In this document: positions 7,318 through 15,861 of the stretch, in pieces
Layout: each line of letters opens with the position of its first letter
How positions within the stretch are numbered: position 1 is the first letter of the stretch
Source: Actinomycetota bacterium
GTDB lineage: Bacteria; Actinomycetota; Acidimicrobiia; Acidimicrobiales; Microtrichaceae
Assembly: GCA_963169245.1 (NCBI GenBank)
Contig: CAUJEC010000166.1
Span: 1-39,684, forward strand
Reading direction: 5' to 3'
Length of the DNA stretch: 39,684 bases
Made by a program: the position numbers and the translations under genes
The notes under the pieces: model-generated
Database searches by the model: none
Told to the model about the DNA's origin: nothing
What the model saw: only the letters and a program-made list of their open reading frames with translations

Positions 7318-8733
7318 TCAGGTTCCGCCCGAATGCTCCTCTGTCTGTTCGGCGTTCTGTTCCGCGTTCCGGTCGTTGTCCTGGCTCAGGCCACGAACGC
7401 GGTCAATGAGCTCGTCGCGACCGGGAATTCTGGGCGGCTCGTGACCCCTCGAAATCGCCTGGACAGCGATCCAGTAGAAGGCGGCACCGGCGGCGGCGAT
7501 GATGAAGACACCGAAAGAGCCGACTCTGACCGGCACGGCGATGATCACCGGGACAGCGGCGCCGAGCACCCAGATGATCTGGAACCGCGACTCAAAGCGG
7601 CCAAAGAGTCGGCCTCGTTCGGACTCGGGGGCATCGCGCTGAACCACTGCGTCAAATGACTGCTTGCCGGCGGCGGCGGCAACGGCGACCCCGAGAGCGA
7701 GAAGGCCCATTCCGACCAGGTCACCAATGAGCGCACCGAGCAGCCCGGTAGAAGAGGCAAGGAATAGCGCGACCACAAGGAGCATCTCCTCCTTCATCAC
7801 TCGCCTCACGTGAGGTGCGACCGCTGCGCCCAGCAGACCACCAATGGCCGAGAAGGTGATGACAACTCCGAAATGCCACACGGGTGGGGCGCCCGGAGGC
7901 GTGACTGACGACAGATCCAGCCCAGTCGGTTCATGGAGCATGTGGCCCACCGTCATGCCCAATCCCGGTTTGGTGTCGCTACCCCGAAGTGCGAACGCCA
8001 GAAGGAACGTCACAAAGCCGACGACCCAACGCAGCACTCCCATTCCGGTGAGCGCTGACAGCACCGACGAGCCGTTGAACTGAGGGACACCAAGACTGTT
8101 CCCTTCGCCTTCCGCGACGACCGTGCGCGGCACCCGCAGCGACGCAACAGTCGCCGCGATGAACACGACCGCACAGAAGGCCGCCACTGCCCCCGGTCCA
8201 CCGATCAACAGCACCAGACCTCCCGGCACACCTGCGGCGAAGGCGGCGATTCCACCCAGGACCTGCAGTTTGGAGTTGGCCTCGACGAGTTCGAACTCGG
8301 AGGTGACCGTAGCCGGAACGATGGACGCCTTTGCGACCGCATATGTCTTCGAGAGCACCAGCATCATGAACGCCTCCGGGAACAACAGCAGGCTGTCCGA
8401 CCCCGCACTGGAAATCATTGTCACCGCAACCAATGCCCTGAGTCCCGCGGTGAAGGTCAGCATGAGCTGACGGCCGCCCTTGACCCGATCCATTACCGGG
8501 CCGATGAAGGGACCGACCAGAGCGAACGGTGCCATTGTGAAAGCCAGATATAAGGCGATGCGCCACCGCGCACCCGCAGGGTCTATCGAGAAGAAAAGTG
8601 ACCCGGCCAGAACCAATGCGACGAGCGCGTCTCCCCCCAGACTGAGCACGTGGGTGAGAGCAAGCCGACCGAAGGGTTTATCGAGCTCGAAGCGGGGCTG
8701 GGGCGCTGCTGTCAGAGAGTCCGACCAGTTCAT
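7318..8733 (-). CDS. Major facilitator superfamily transporter
   Basis: A 471-residue protein with about twelve hydrophobic segments. The motif-A-like loop GPVMDRVKGGRQLML follows the second helix pair, and a related cytoplasmic loop, RDAPESERGRLFGRFESRF, lies in the second half, as in drug-efflux or NreB/Tcr-like MFS proteins. The C-terminus is polar and rich in Glu, Asn and Gln. The start at 8733 (MNWSDSL) is chosen because the open frame further upstream overlaps the response regulator; GAGGTGAGG lies 13 bases before it. It is the last gene of the pst-phoU-senX3-regX3 run, 13 bases after regX3, so it is probably co-expressed under phosphate control. The substrate is unknown; phosphate or phospho-compound export is only a guess from context. 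Confidence 0.82.
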   Translation of the reverse strand: MNWSDSLTAAPQPRFELDKPFGRLALTHVLSLGGDALVALVLAGSLFFSIDPAGARWRIALYLAFTMAPFALVGPFIGPVMDRVKGGRQLMLTFTAGLRALVAVTMISSAGSDSLLLFPEAFMMLVLSKTYAVAKASIVPATVTSEFELVEANSKLQVLGGIAAFAAGVPGGLVLLIGGPGAVAAFCAVVFIAATVASLRVPRTVVAEGEGNSLGVPQFNGSSVLSALTGMGVLRWVVGFVTFLLAFALRGSDTKPGLGMTVGHMLHEPTGLDLSSVTPPGAPPVWHFGVVITFSAIGGLLGAAVAPHVRRVMKEEMLLVVALFLASSTGLLGALIGDLVGMGLLALGVAVAAAAGKQSFDAVVQRDAPESERGRLFGRFESRFQIIWVLGAAVPVIIAVPVRVGSFGVFIIAAAGAAFYWIAVQAISRGHEPPRIPGRDELIDRVRGLSQDNDRNAEQNAEQTEEHSGGT

Positions 8734-8746
8734 GGTGACGGTACCC

Positions 8747-9463
8747 TCACCTCGACCCCATGGAATCGGGGTCGCTGAACTTGTAACCAACCCCCCGAAC
8801 CGTAAGCAGGCGTCGGGGTTCTGACGGGTCCGCCTCGATCTTGGAACGGAGACGTTTCACGTGTACGTCGAGGGTCTTGGTGTCACCGACGTAGTCATGG
8901 CCCCAGACCCGTGAGATCAGCGTCGAACGCTCCACCACTCGGCCGGCATTCTCCATCAACATTCCCAGTAGGTCGAACTCCTTGCGAGGCATCTCGACAA
9001 GTTGGCCGTCAACGCGGACCTCACGACGGTCGAAGTCGATCATCAGCTCACCGATGCGGAGAACATCGTCGCCATCTGAATCCAGGGTCGGAACACCCGT
9101 GATAGTTCCTCGTCGCAGTGCCGCCCGGATCCGGGCGACGAGTTCGCGCATGCGGTAGGGCTTGGAGACATAGTCGTCGGCACCGATCTCAAGCCCGACA
9201 ACCGTGTCGAGTTCTGTCCCTTTGGCCGACACCATGATGATGGGGACGGCGGAGGATCTGCGAATCTCGCGACACACGTCCAATCCTGAGATGACCGGCA
9301 ACATGATGTCGAGTAGGACCAGATCGGGCTGGGAGGCTTCGAAACGCTCGAGCGCCTCTGCCCCGGTACGAGCGATGTCGAGCTCAAAGCCCTCACGTCC
9401 GAGTCCCAGTGAGAGTGCCTCTACGAACGACTCCTCGTCCTCGACAACCAGAATTCGCGTCAC
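8747..9463 (-). CDS. regX3: OmpR/PhoB-family response regulator, RegX3-like
   Basis: A 238-residue two-domain regulator. The receiver domain (1-120) has the acidic pocket VEDEE, the phospho-acceptor D52 in LVLLDIMLPVISG, the Ser in MVSAKG and K101 in YVSKPYRMREL. The C-terminal winged helix (about 140-232) includes PRKEFDLLGMLMENAGRVVERSTLI and TKTLDVHVKRLRSKIE. Translation starts at a GTG that overlaps the kinase stop (GTGA). The position after phoU and a SenX3-type kinase supports the phosphate-response regulator called RegX3 or PhoP in actinobacteria. It would be expected to bind the GTTMACC repeats before pstS. The symbol rests on context plus family. Confidence 0.88.
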   Translation of the reverse strand: MTRILVVEDEESFVEALSLGLGREGFELDIARTGAEALERFEASQPDLVLLDIMLPVISGLDVCREIRRSSAVPIIMVSAKGTELDTVVGLEIGADDYVSKPYRMRELVARIRAALRRGTITGVPTLDSDGDDVLRIGELMIDFDRREVRVDGQLVEMPRKEFDLLGMLMENAGRVVERSTLISRVWGHDYVGDTKTLDVHVKRLRSKIEADPSEPRRLLTVRGVGYKFSDPDSMGSR

Positions 9464-10722
9464 TTGGACAGTTTGCTATCCACGGGGGCTGTTGGGATAC
9501 GCAGGGTGAATGTCGTGCCGACTCCCTCGATGGAGTCGACTGTCACCTCTCCCGCGTGGTTATTGGCGACATGTCTGACAATCGCCAGCCCGAGTCCGGT
9601 ACCTCCGGTTCCGCGGGACCTGGCTCGATCAACCCGGTAGAACCGCTCGAAGATCCGATCCAGATCACGACGGGGAATCCCCACCCCCTTGTCCATGACC
9701 GAGAACTCGACCATGCCGGCGAAGCTCGACGGCTTGACATAGACCTCGATCAAAGAACTACTCGGAGAATACTTGATTGCATTATCAAGTAGATTGTAAA
9801 TCGCTGAGACGAGTTGGAGTCGATCCCCGACGACTGTTCCCATGAACTCGTCGAACACTCGGATCTGAACATCTGCCTGGTCAGCCGCCGTGGAGATCCG
9901 TTCCACAGCCGCCCCCACGACAGAATCAGCCGACACCTCGGCGAAGTCCGCCTCCCCGGCGAACTCGATGCTGGCCAACTCGAGTAGGTCATCGATGGTC
10001 CGACTCGCTCGCTCGGCTTCATGCACCATTCGATTGGACATGCGTTCGACCACTTCGGGGTCGCTGTCCTGGCTGATCATGTCGGCAAGGAGACCCATGG
10101 CCCCAATGGGTGACTTCAGTTCATGAGAGATATTCGCGACGAAGTCACGCCTGACCGTCTCGGTGAGACGTCGTTGGGATATGTCCTCGACCACGACAAG
10201 CGCGCCTTGTCCCGCGGAGCCGCTGAGTGGTCGTGCCGAGATGGAGAAGGTCCGAGCCGGCGGCCCGAAGAGGTCCACCTCCTTGGTCTGCACCTTCCCA
10301 TCGAGCGCCTCTCGGAGGAGTTCATTGGCAGCGGTGTCCACCAGCACCCGACCATCACGCGAGTCGCGAAGATTCACCGCCGCGTAGTTCAAGAAGACCT
10401 CGACACCCTCCTGATCCGTGATGACCACCGCCTGATCGATGTGGTCAAAGGCATCGCGCAACCGCGCCGAGAGGTCATCGGAGCTTCGCACCACTGGAAC
10501 GCTCCCCGTGTTGACCAGCGCACCCACTCCAGTTCGTAGCGCTTCCGAATGTCCGGTGTCGCTGTGCCTCGAATCACTTCGTCGCGTACCCGAGCCTTCG
10601 GTCTCCCCGGATCGCCATGCCGACCGTCCGACCAGGAAACCGATCGCGCTCGGAACGGCGATGACAATCACCAGTAGGACCAGAGCAGCAAGAGCCTCCG
10701 TAGCGCTCAGCATCGCGCTCAA
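9460..10722 (-). CDS. senX3: Sensor histidine kinase, SenX3-like
   Basis: A 420-residue membrane kinase. One long hydrophobic N-terminal segment (about 9-32) is followed by a polar Ser/Arg/Thr/His-rich linker, a PAS-like domain (about 85-180), the HisKA domain with phospho-acceptor H200 in FVANISHELKSP, and the HATPase domain with an N box (DNAIKYSPSS), DKGVGIP and GTGGTGLGLAIVRHV. The single hydrophobic anchor with no large extracytoplasmic domain fits SenX3 and PhoR kinases that read phosphate status through the Pst-PhoU complex. TTG 10722 overlaps the phoU stop (TTGA) and has GGAGAGG just upstream; ATG 10713 is the alternative start. Confidence 0.88.
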   Translation of the reverse strand: MSAMLSATEALAALVLLVIVIAVPSAIGFLVGRSAWRSGETEGSGTRRSDSRHSDTGHSEALRTGVGALVNTGSVPVVRSSDDLSARLRDAFDHIDQAVVITDQEGVEVFLNYAAVNLRDSRDGRVLVDTAANELLREALDGKVQTKEVDLFGPPARTFSISARPLSGSAGQGALVVVEDISQRRLTETVRRDFVANISHELKSPIGAMGLLADMISQDSDPEVVERMSNRMVHEAERASRTIDDLLELASIEFAGEADFAEVSADSVVGAAVERISTAADQADVQIRVFDEFMGTVVGDRLQLVSAIYNLLDNAIKYSPSSSLIEVYVKPSSFAGMVEFSVMDKGVGIPRRDLDRIFERFYRVDRARSRGTGGTGLGLAIVRHVANNHAGEVTVDSIEGVGTTFTLRIPTAPVDSKLSK

Positions 10723-11561
10723 CGAACCTCTCCAGCCTCACCGTTCGTAGTGACGTCCTGACCTGTTCCCTCGCCCGGGACTACCCCGCCTCGGACCCCA
10801 TCGTCGACTAATCCGGAGCCGACATTGTCGACAACCGCTCCGCCCGCCTGCGCGTCTCGGGCCTCGGATTCACGCATCCTCTGTCGGGCAGCGCCGGCCT
10901 TCTCCGGAAGCCATCCGGTCACCATGTAGTTGACCCGCTCGCCGATATTCACGGCATGGTCGCCGATTCGCTCGTAGTAACGACCGATCATCGCTAGTTG
11001 GACTGCGCCCTGAAGATTCAGATGCCCCTCGGAATGGGATCGAAGGATGGCCTGCATGTAGCCGACCTGTAGATCATCGAGTCGGTCATCGATGTCATCG
11101 AGCGCCGTTGCGAGCGAGACGTTCGAGTCGACATAGGCATCGATCGCCTTTCGTGTGAGAACCGTTGCCTCGACACCCATCTGTTCGATGATCCCACGGA
11201 TCTCCGGGTCGAACTCGATGTCGAAGACCCGACGGGATGCCTTGCATATGTTGACGACGAGATCGGCTGATCGCTCGAGTTCTCCGATCAGTCGGACTGT
11301 CGTCAACACGAAACGCAGGTCACTCGCAATAGGGGACTGCAGCGCCATGATTATGTAGCAGCGCTCTTCGAGCGCGAGCGAGAAATCGTCGATGACATCG
11401 TCACCGTCGATGATCACCTGCGCAGCATGGAGGTCACGATCGAGCAGTGCCGCAGTCCCTCGGCCGATCGTCTCGGCCACGAGCGCACCGAGAGTGATCA
11501 GGTCTGTGCGGAGTTCCTCGAGTTCGGAGTGGTACTCGACTCGTGTTTCGTTCATGTTCAC
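10719..11561 (-). CDS. phoU: Phosphate signalling protein PhoU
   Basis: A 280-residue cytoplasmic helical protein with two PhoU repeats. The family's E-R-x-x-D metal-binding type motifs are seen in [14 protein letters not shown] (first repeat) and [16 protein letters not shown] (second). It is thought to transmit Pst transporter status to the SenX3-type kinase. It has a C-terminal extension of about 65 residues compared with typical PhoU, low in complexity and rich in Gly, Ala, Val and Asp, so probably disordered. The GTG start at 11561 overlaps the pstB stop as GTGA; ATG 11555 is the alternative. Confidence 0.92.
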   Translation of the reverse strand: MNMNETRVEYHSELEELRTDLITLGALVAETIGRGTAALLDRDLHAAQVIIDGDDVIDDFSLALEERCYIIMALQSPIASDLRFVLTTVRLIGELERSADLVVNICKASRRVFDIEFDPEIRGIIEQMGVEATVLTRKAIDAYVDSNVSLATALDDIDDRLDDLQVGYMQAILRSHSEGHLNLQGAVQLAMIGRYYERIGDHAVNIGERVNYMVTGWLPEKAGAARQRMRESEARDAQAGGAVVDNVGSGLVDDGVRGGVVPGEGTGQDVTTNGEAGEVR

Positions 11562-12544
11562 CCGAACCTGCCAGTGATGTAGTTCTCGGTTCGTGTATCC
11601 GAGGGCACAGAGAAGATCTTGTCAGTTCTGTCGAACTCTACGAGGACACCTGAGCGTCGATCTCCTGAATCGGACTCTTCGGTCGAAAAGAACGCCGTCG
11701 CATCGGAGACCCGGGCGGCCTGTTGCATGTTGTGAGTGACGATCAGAATCGTATAGTCGTTCTTGAGTTCCCGCATGAGGTCCTCGATGCGGGCAGTGGC
11801 GATGGGATCGAGAGCTGAGCAGGGTTCATCCATGAGGATGACCTCGGGGTCGACGGCCATCGCCCTGGCAATGCAGAGTCGCTGCTGTTGGCCCCCGGAC
11901 ATGCCCAGAGCCGAGGAGCCGAGGCGGTCCTTGACCTCATCCCAGAGCGCGGCCTGGCGAAGTGATCGCTCGACGATGTCCTCAAGTTCGGATCGTTTCT
12001 TGATTCCGGCGATGCGGGGTCCATATGCGACGTTATCGAAGATCGACTTGGGGAAGGGATTCGGCTTCTGGAAGACCATCCCGATTCGCCGCCGCACCTC
12101 GACCGGATTGACCCGCTCCGAATAGAGGTTGACGCCGAAGTAGTCGAGCCGCCCTTGGACCCGGGCCCCTGCGACAAGATCGTTCATCCTGTTGAAGCAG
12201 CGCAGGACAGTGCTCTTGCCACAGCCTGATGGGCCGATGAACGAGGTGATCTCTCGTTCCCTTACATCCATCCTGACATCGCGAACCGCCCGGAAGGCTC
12301 CGTAATAGACGCTTAGATCATCCACTTCGAATACGACCGGATTCTCCTCGACCGTATCCTCGCTGAGGAGTCCTGGAATGTCGCCCAGCGGCGAACGGAT
12401 CGCATCGCCAGAGTCCCCCATGCCTGGGATAAGGCGCGACTCACCTAGGCCGGAAAACGCGTGCAAACGAACCTCGGATTCGCCATTATCGGCGTTCATC
12501 GGCGCCGGGGTGGAATCGATGGGCGCGGCCATCTTGTGAGTCAT
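11558..12544 (-). CDS. pstB: Phosphate ABC transporter ATP-binding protein PstB
   Basis: ATPase of the high-affinity phosphate importer. It has Walker [20 protein letters not shown], the PstB Q-loop [19 protein letters not shown], the ABC signature [18 protein letters not shown], Walker [14 protein letters not shown] and switch His [14 protein letters not shown], followed by TAFFS and [12 protein letters not shown]. The start at 12544 follows AGGAG nine bases upstream; GTG 12592 would add 16 residues. Even with the later start the protein (328 residues) carries about 65 residues of acidic, Pro- and Met-containing sequence before the conserved [11 protein letters not shown]; PstB normally starts close to this point. 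Confidence 0.93.
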   Translation of the reverse strand: MTHKMAAPIDSTPAPMNADNGESEVRLHAFSGLGESRLIPGMGDSGDAIRSPLGDIPGLLSEDTVEENPVVFEVDDLSVYYGAFRAVRDVRMDVREREITSFIGPSGCGKSTVLRCFNRMNDLVAGARVQGRLDYFGVNLYSERVNPVEVRRRIGMVFQKPNPFPKSIFDNVAYGPRIAGIKKRSELEDIVERSLRQAALWDEVKDRLGSSALGMSGGQQQRLCIARAMAVDPEVILMDEPCSALDPIATARIEDLMRELKNDYTILIVTHNMQQAARVSDATAFFSTEESDSGDRRSGVLVEFDRTDKIFSVPSDTRTENYITGRFG

Positions 12545-12596
12545 TGAATTTGGCTCCTGTGGACTTTGTTCATTCACGGGTATCGGGCTCACCTGG

Positions 12597-13637
12597 TCAT
12601 TGTGCTGTCAGGCGTCTTGTGGCAAATCGGGCGGCGATGGTCAGGAAAAGGACAATGACGACAAGAGTCACCGCTGAACCCCATGCCAGTTGTGTTGCGA
12701 CGGATCCCCCGTTTTGCAATTGGGAATAGATCTGAGCGGACAGGGTGGTGTTCTGGCCTGTGAAGGACCAATTGGTGGTTGTCACAAATCCGATCGTGAA
12801 GACGACGGGTGCGGTCTCTCCGGCTGCTCGTGCGACCGCCAGTAGGCAACCGGAGACGATTCCCGCGACCGCTGCCGGCAACACGACCTTCACCGTCGTC
12901 TTCCATGTCCGGGTTCCGAGCGCCGCGGAGGCCTCGCGCAATGAGTCCGGAACGAGTCGCAGCATCTCCTCGGTGGACCGCACGACAATGGGGAGCATCA
13001 GACATGCAAGCGCCAACGACGCCGCAAACGCTGACTTGCCAGCTGTACCGAAACGGATCACCCATATCGAGTAGACGAACACGCCCATCACGACCGATGG
13101 GACTCCGACCATCACCTCGGTCATGAACCGGATGGTTCGGGCCAGACGGTTCTTCTTCCCGTACTCGTTCAGATACACCGCTCCCATGACACCAACGGGT
13201 ACCGCCAGTACCGATGCGCCGACGACGGTAAGGAGGGTACCGACGATTGCAGGTTGCATCCCCTTGACGATCGAGCTTGCGCCTTCCCCCTGCTCGCAGG
13301 CGACCGGGTCACCGAAGCCGAGTCGGCACATCGTCGGATTGCCCGCAAGATCGGCACGTCCGACGTCTCCGGGAATAGGGCTCGTCCACCAATCTGCTGT
13401 CGCCACGACCTTCGCACCTTTGGCGACCACCGTTGCAGACATGATCAGCAACGGAGCGGCCGCAACCAGAAACGCTGCTGCCATAGCGATGGTGGCGGCG
13501 GAGTTCTTCAACCGTCGGGATCGGGCGATCGTGGCACCTTCGACAACCCCCCGGCCTATCGGCCGCTGACCTGACGGGCGCTGACTTGTCGGATGCTTAT
13601 CGCTGTCCAGCGTGCTGTTCTGAGTGGTCGACCCCAT
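12597..13637 (-). CDS. pstA: Phosphate ABC transporter permease PstA
   Basis: A 346-residue membrane permease that pairs with PstC. The start at 13637 ([11 protein letters not shown]) overlaps the pstC stop as TGATG; the longer open frame upstream lies inside pstC. After a polar N-terminus of about 55 residues come about six hydrophobic helices. The PstA signatures [36 protein letters not shown] and the permease EAA-type loop [23 protein letters not shown] are present, with [18 protein letters not shown] after it. It ends LTAQ 52 bases before pstB. Confidence 0.93.
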   Translation of the reverse strand: MGSTTQNSTLDSDKHPTSQRPSGQRPIGRGVVEGATIARSRRLKNSAATIAMAAAFLVAAAPLLIMSATVVAKGAKVVATADWWTSPIPGDVGRADLAGNPTMCRLGFGDPVACEQGEGASSIVKGMQPAIVGTLLTVVGASVLAVPVGVMGAVYLNEYGKKNRLARTIRFMTEVMVGVPSVVMGVFVYSIWVIRFGTAGKSAFAASLALACLMLPIVVRSTEEMLRLVPDSLREASAALGTRTWKTTVKVVLPAAVAGIVSGCLLAVARAAGETAPVVFTIGFVTTTNWSFTGQNTTLSAQIYSQLQNGGSVATQLAWGSAVTLVVIVLFLTIAARFATRRLTAQ

Positions 13638-14647
13638 CACGACCCCTTTAGTTTCCGGTCCGCAATCGTCACAACTCGACGCGCAGCGAGGTTGACCAGA
13701 ACAGTTATCACGAACAGGCACACGCCCAGACCGAACAGAGCCGCCCGGAAGGATCCCGTGGCCTCGGAGAGGGACCGGAAGATCTGTGACGGCATCGCCT
13801 CGCCGCGGCCGAACAGGTTGGCCGATATCTGTGGCGAGGCTCCGATGAGAAGCGCCACCGCGACGGTTTCGCCCATTGCCCGCCCAAGACCCAACAGGAT
13901 CGCTCCGGTGAGTCCGCCGCTCGCATGGGGCAACACAACACCAGTGATCATCTCCCATCGGGTCGCGCCAAGGGCCAGAGCTCCCAGCCGGTCGTTGTGG
14001 GGAACCGTCGTGAAGACCTCACGGGCGACCGAGGAGATGATCGGTGTGATCATCAGCGCAAGGACTATTCCGGCGCTCATGAAACCTGACCCGGAGCCGT
14101 GACCGAACACAGAACGCAACACAGGTATCGGGGCAAGGAGATCGGCGATCGAATTGAAGACTCCCTGGAAGAGCGGGATGAGTTGGTAGAAACCCCAAAG
14201 GCCGAACACCACCGACGGCACAGCTGCGAGCAGGTCGACCGTCATGGTCACCACACCACGTACGCGCTTGGTGGCCACCTCGGTGATGAACAGTGCGATA
14301 CCAACGCTGACCGGAACCGAGAACGCGACCGCTATGAGCGACACGACGACGGTCCCGTAGACAAGGGGGACGATCCCGAACTTCCCATCAGCGGGGCTCC
14401 AGATGGTTCCGAAGAAGTAGTCGGGACCAAGGTCGGCGAATGCGGGCCAGGCGTCGCGAGTCGTGGCGATGACGATCAGTCCCAGGACGACGAGGATCAT
14501 CGCCCCAGCACACAGCGCTGTCTGTCTGAAGAGCCGATCGGCTCTGGCACCCGATCCGTCTCCGGTGACCAACAATCCGGCCTCTGAGCGCTCGGTATCT
14601 GAGCGCTCAGACTCTGACAGTTCGGACTCTGACAGGGCCATTGTCAT
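13637..14647 (-). CDS. pstC: Phosphate ABC transporter permease PstC
   Basis: A 336-residue membrane permease with about six helices. PstC features include VPVSVGIALFITEVATKRVRG, LAAVPSVVFGLWGFYQLIPL, the EAA-type loop GALALGATRWEMITGVVLPHA and GRAMGETVAVALLIG. The first 25 residues are a Ser/Glu/Arg repeat (SESELSESERSDTERSE) encoded by near-tandem DNA repeats around 14580-14640. This is unusual for PstC and is probably a disordered cytoplasmic tail. Starts with ATGA overlap on pstS and ends TGATG into pstA. Confidence 0.93.
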   Translation of the reverse strand: MTMALSESELSESERSDTERSEAGLLVTGDGSGARADRLFRQTALCAGAMILVVLGLIVIATTRDAWPAFADLGPDYFFGTIWSPADGKFGIVPLVYGTVVVSLIAVAFSVPVSVGIALFITEVATKRVRGVVTMTVDLLAAVPSVVFGLWGFYQLIPLFQGVFNSIADLLAPIPVLRSVFGHGSGSGFMSAGIVLALMITPIISSVAREVFTTVPHNDRLGALALGATRWEMITGVVLPHASGGLTGAILLGLGRAMGETVAVALLIGASPQISANLFGRGEAMPSQIFRSLSEATGSFRAALFGLGVCLFVITVLVNLAARRVVTIADRKLKGS

Positions 14648-15741
14648 GAGTGGAGCCTGTCGATCTGTGCGATCGCCTTTTCAGCGAGCGACTTCGGGAG
14701 GGGCACATAGCCCAACGCGAGCGCCTGTGACTGGGCTGGTCCGAGGAGATATTCGAGATAGGCCCTGAGCGACTCGACCTCGTCGGGAGCATTCCTGGCG
14801 GAGACGAGAATCCATGTTGGTGCCGTGATCGGATAAGCGCCCTCGCCGGGCGAGTTCAGCGGATTGAATGTCAGATCTGCCGCGACATCGGCGCCCTCAA
14901 GCGCGAGTTCAACGGCCTCGGCTGTGGGAAGCATGTAGTGCCCGGCCGAGTTCTGCACGCGGGCTATCGACAGCCCAGCCTTGGCAGCGTCGCCGAGGTC
15001 GACATAGCCGATTGAGCCCGATGTCTTCTTGATCACCTCTGCCACACCCGAGTTCTTCTCCGCCCCCTGGGTCACCGATGGCCATGCGACCTCGTCGCCG
15101 ACACCAAGTCGCCACAGCCCGGGGGCGGCCGAGCCCAGATAGGACGTGAAGTTCTTGGTGGTGCCCGAACCATCGGAACGATGGACCACCGTTATCGGCA
15201 GATCCGGCAACGACACTCCTGGGTTGTCAGCTGCGATCTCTGGGGCGTTCCAACGAGTGATGTCGGCTTGGAATATCGCAGCAAGCGTCAAAGGCCCGAG
15301 AGCCAACTCGTCAACCGACGACAGGTTGTAGGAGATGGTGATGGGCGCCGCCACCGTCGGGAAGAACAGGAGATCCTCCGGCAGTTGCTCGTCGGCCTTG
15401 GGGAGGGAGTCAGAACCCGCAAAATCCAGAGTGCCCGAGTTCAACTGATTGCGACCGTCGGCTGATCCACTCTTCGCATAGGTGACCAGCTCACCTCCCG
15501 CGATCTTGTTGAAGTCCGTGTTGACCGCTTGATAGAAGGCGTCGGGAAAGCTTGCTCCTCCGCCGACGATGCGGGACTCAAGGGCCTCGATCCGCTCTCG
15601 CATAGCGCCCGGCAGGTCGATCTCGCCACTGTTGGCGGCGCTCGGCCCGCATGCTGTCGTAACCGCCAAGGGGACTACGACGGCGAGAATCCGCAATGCT
15701 GCCCGGCGCCGGGACACCAGATTGTCGCCTCGATCCGACAT
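14644..15741 (-). CDS. pstS: Phosphate-binding lipoprotein PstS
   Basis: A 365-residue extracytoplasmic receptor. It has a signal peptide with Arg-rich n-region (SRRRAALRILAVVV) and a lipobox ending TTAC, so it is a lipoprotein. Phosphate-binding PstS elements are visible: GGGASFPDAFYQAVNTDF, YAKSGSADGRNQL, DFAGSDSL, the Ser/Arg/Asp-rich VVHRSDGSGTTKNFTSYL and GSIGYVDLGDAAKAG. It is the first gene of the pst operon, 46 bases downstream of a PHO-box-like repeat. Expression in phosphate starvation is the natural prediction. Confidence 0.94.
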   Translation of the reverse strand: MSDRGDNLVSRRRAALRILAVVVPLAVTTACGPSAANSGEIDLPGAMRERIEALESRIVGGGASFPDAFYQAVNTDFNKIAGGELVTYAKSGSADGRNQLNSGTLDFAGSDSLPKADEQLPEDLLFFPTVAAPITISYNLSSVDELALGPLTLAAIFQADITRWNAPEIAADNPGVSLPDLPITVVHRSDGSGTTKNFTSYLGSAAPGLWRLGVGDEVAWPSVTQGAEKNSGVAEVIKKTSGSIGYVDLGDAAKAGLSIARVQNSAGHYMLPTAEAVELALEGADVAADLTFNPLNSPGEGAYPITAPTWILVSARNAPDEVESLRAYLEYLLGPAQSQALALGYVPLPKSLAEKAIAQIDRLHS

Positions 15742-15786
15742 CGGGACCGAGGGTAGTTCTGCAGTGTGACGATTCGGCTATCGGAA

Positions 15787-15804
15787 GGTGAACACAGGGT
15801 TAAC
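15787..15804 (-). promoter_or_regulatory. PHO-box-like direct repeat upstream of pstS
   Basis: On the minus strand GTTAACC, four bases, GTTCACC form two direct repeats with an 11-base period. This is the layout described for PhoP boxes in Streptomyces (GTTCACC units), with one mismatch in the first unit. A weak third unit (GATAGCC, 4 of 7 matches) follows in phase. It lies 46 bases before the pstS start in the 120-base gap between ppk and pstS. The locally encoded RegX3-like regulator is the likely binder. Confidence 0.7.
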
Positions 15805-15861
15805 TCTTCGCGGGACCGAGTCGACACTGATTCGGAACTGCTGAGGCTGTTGGCAAGTCTG

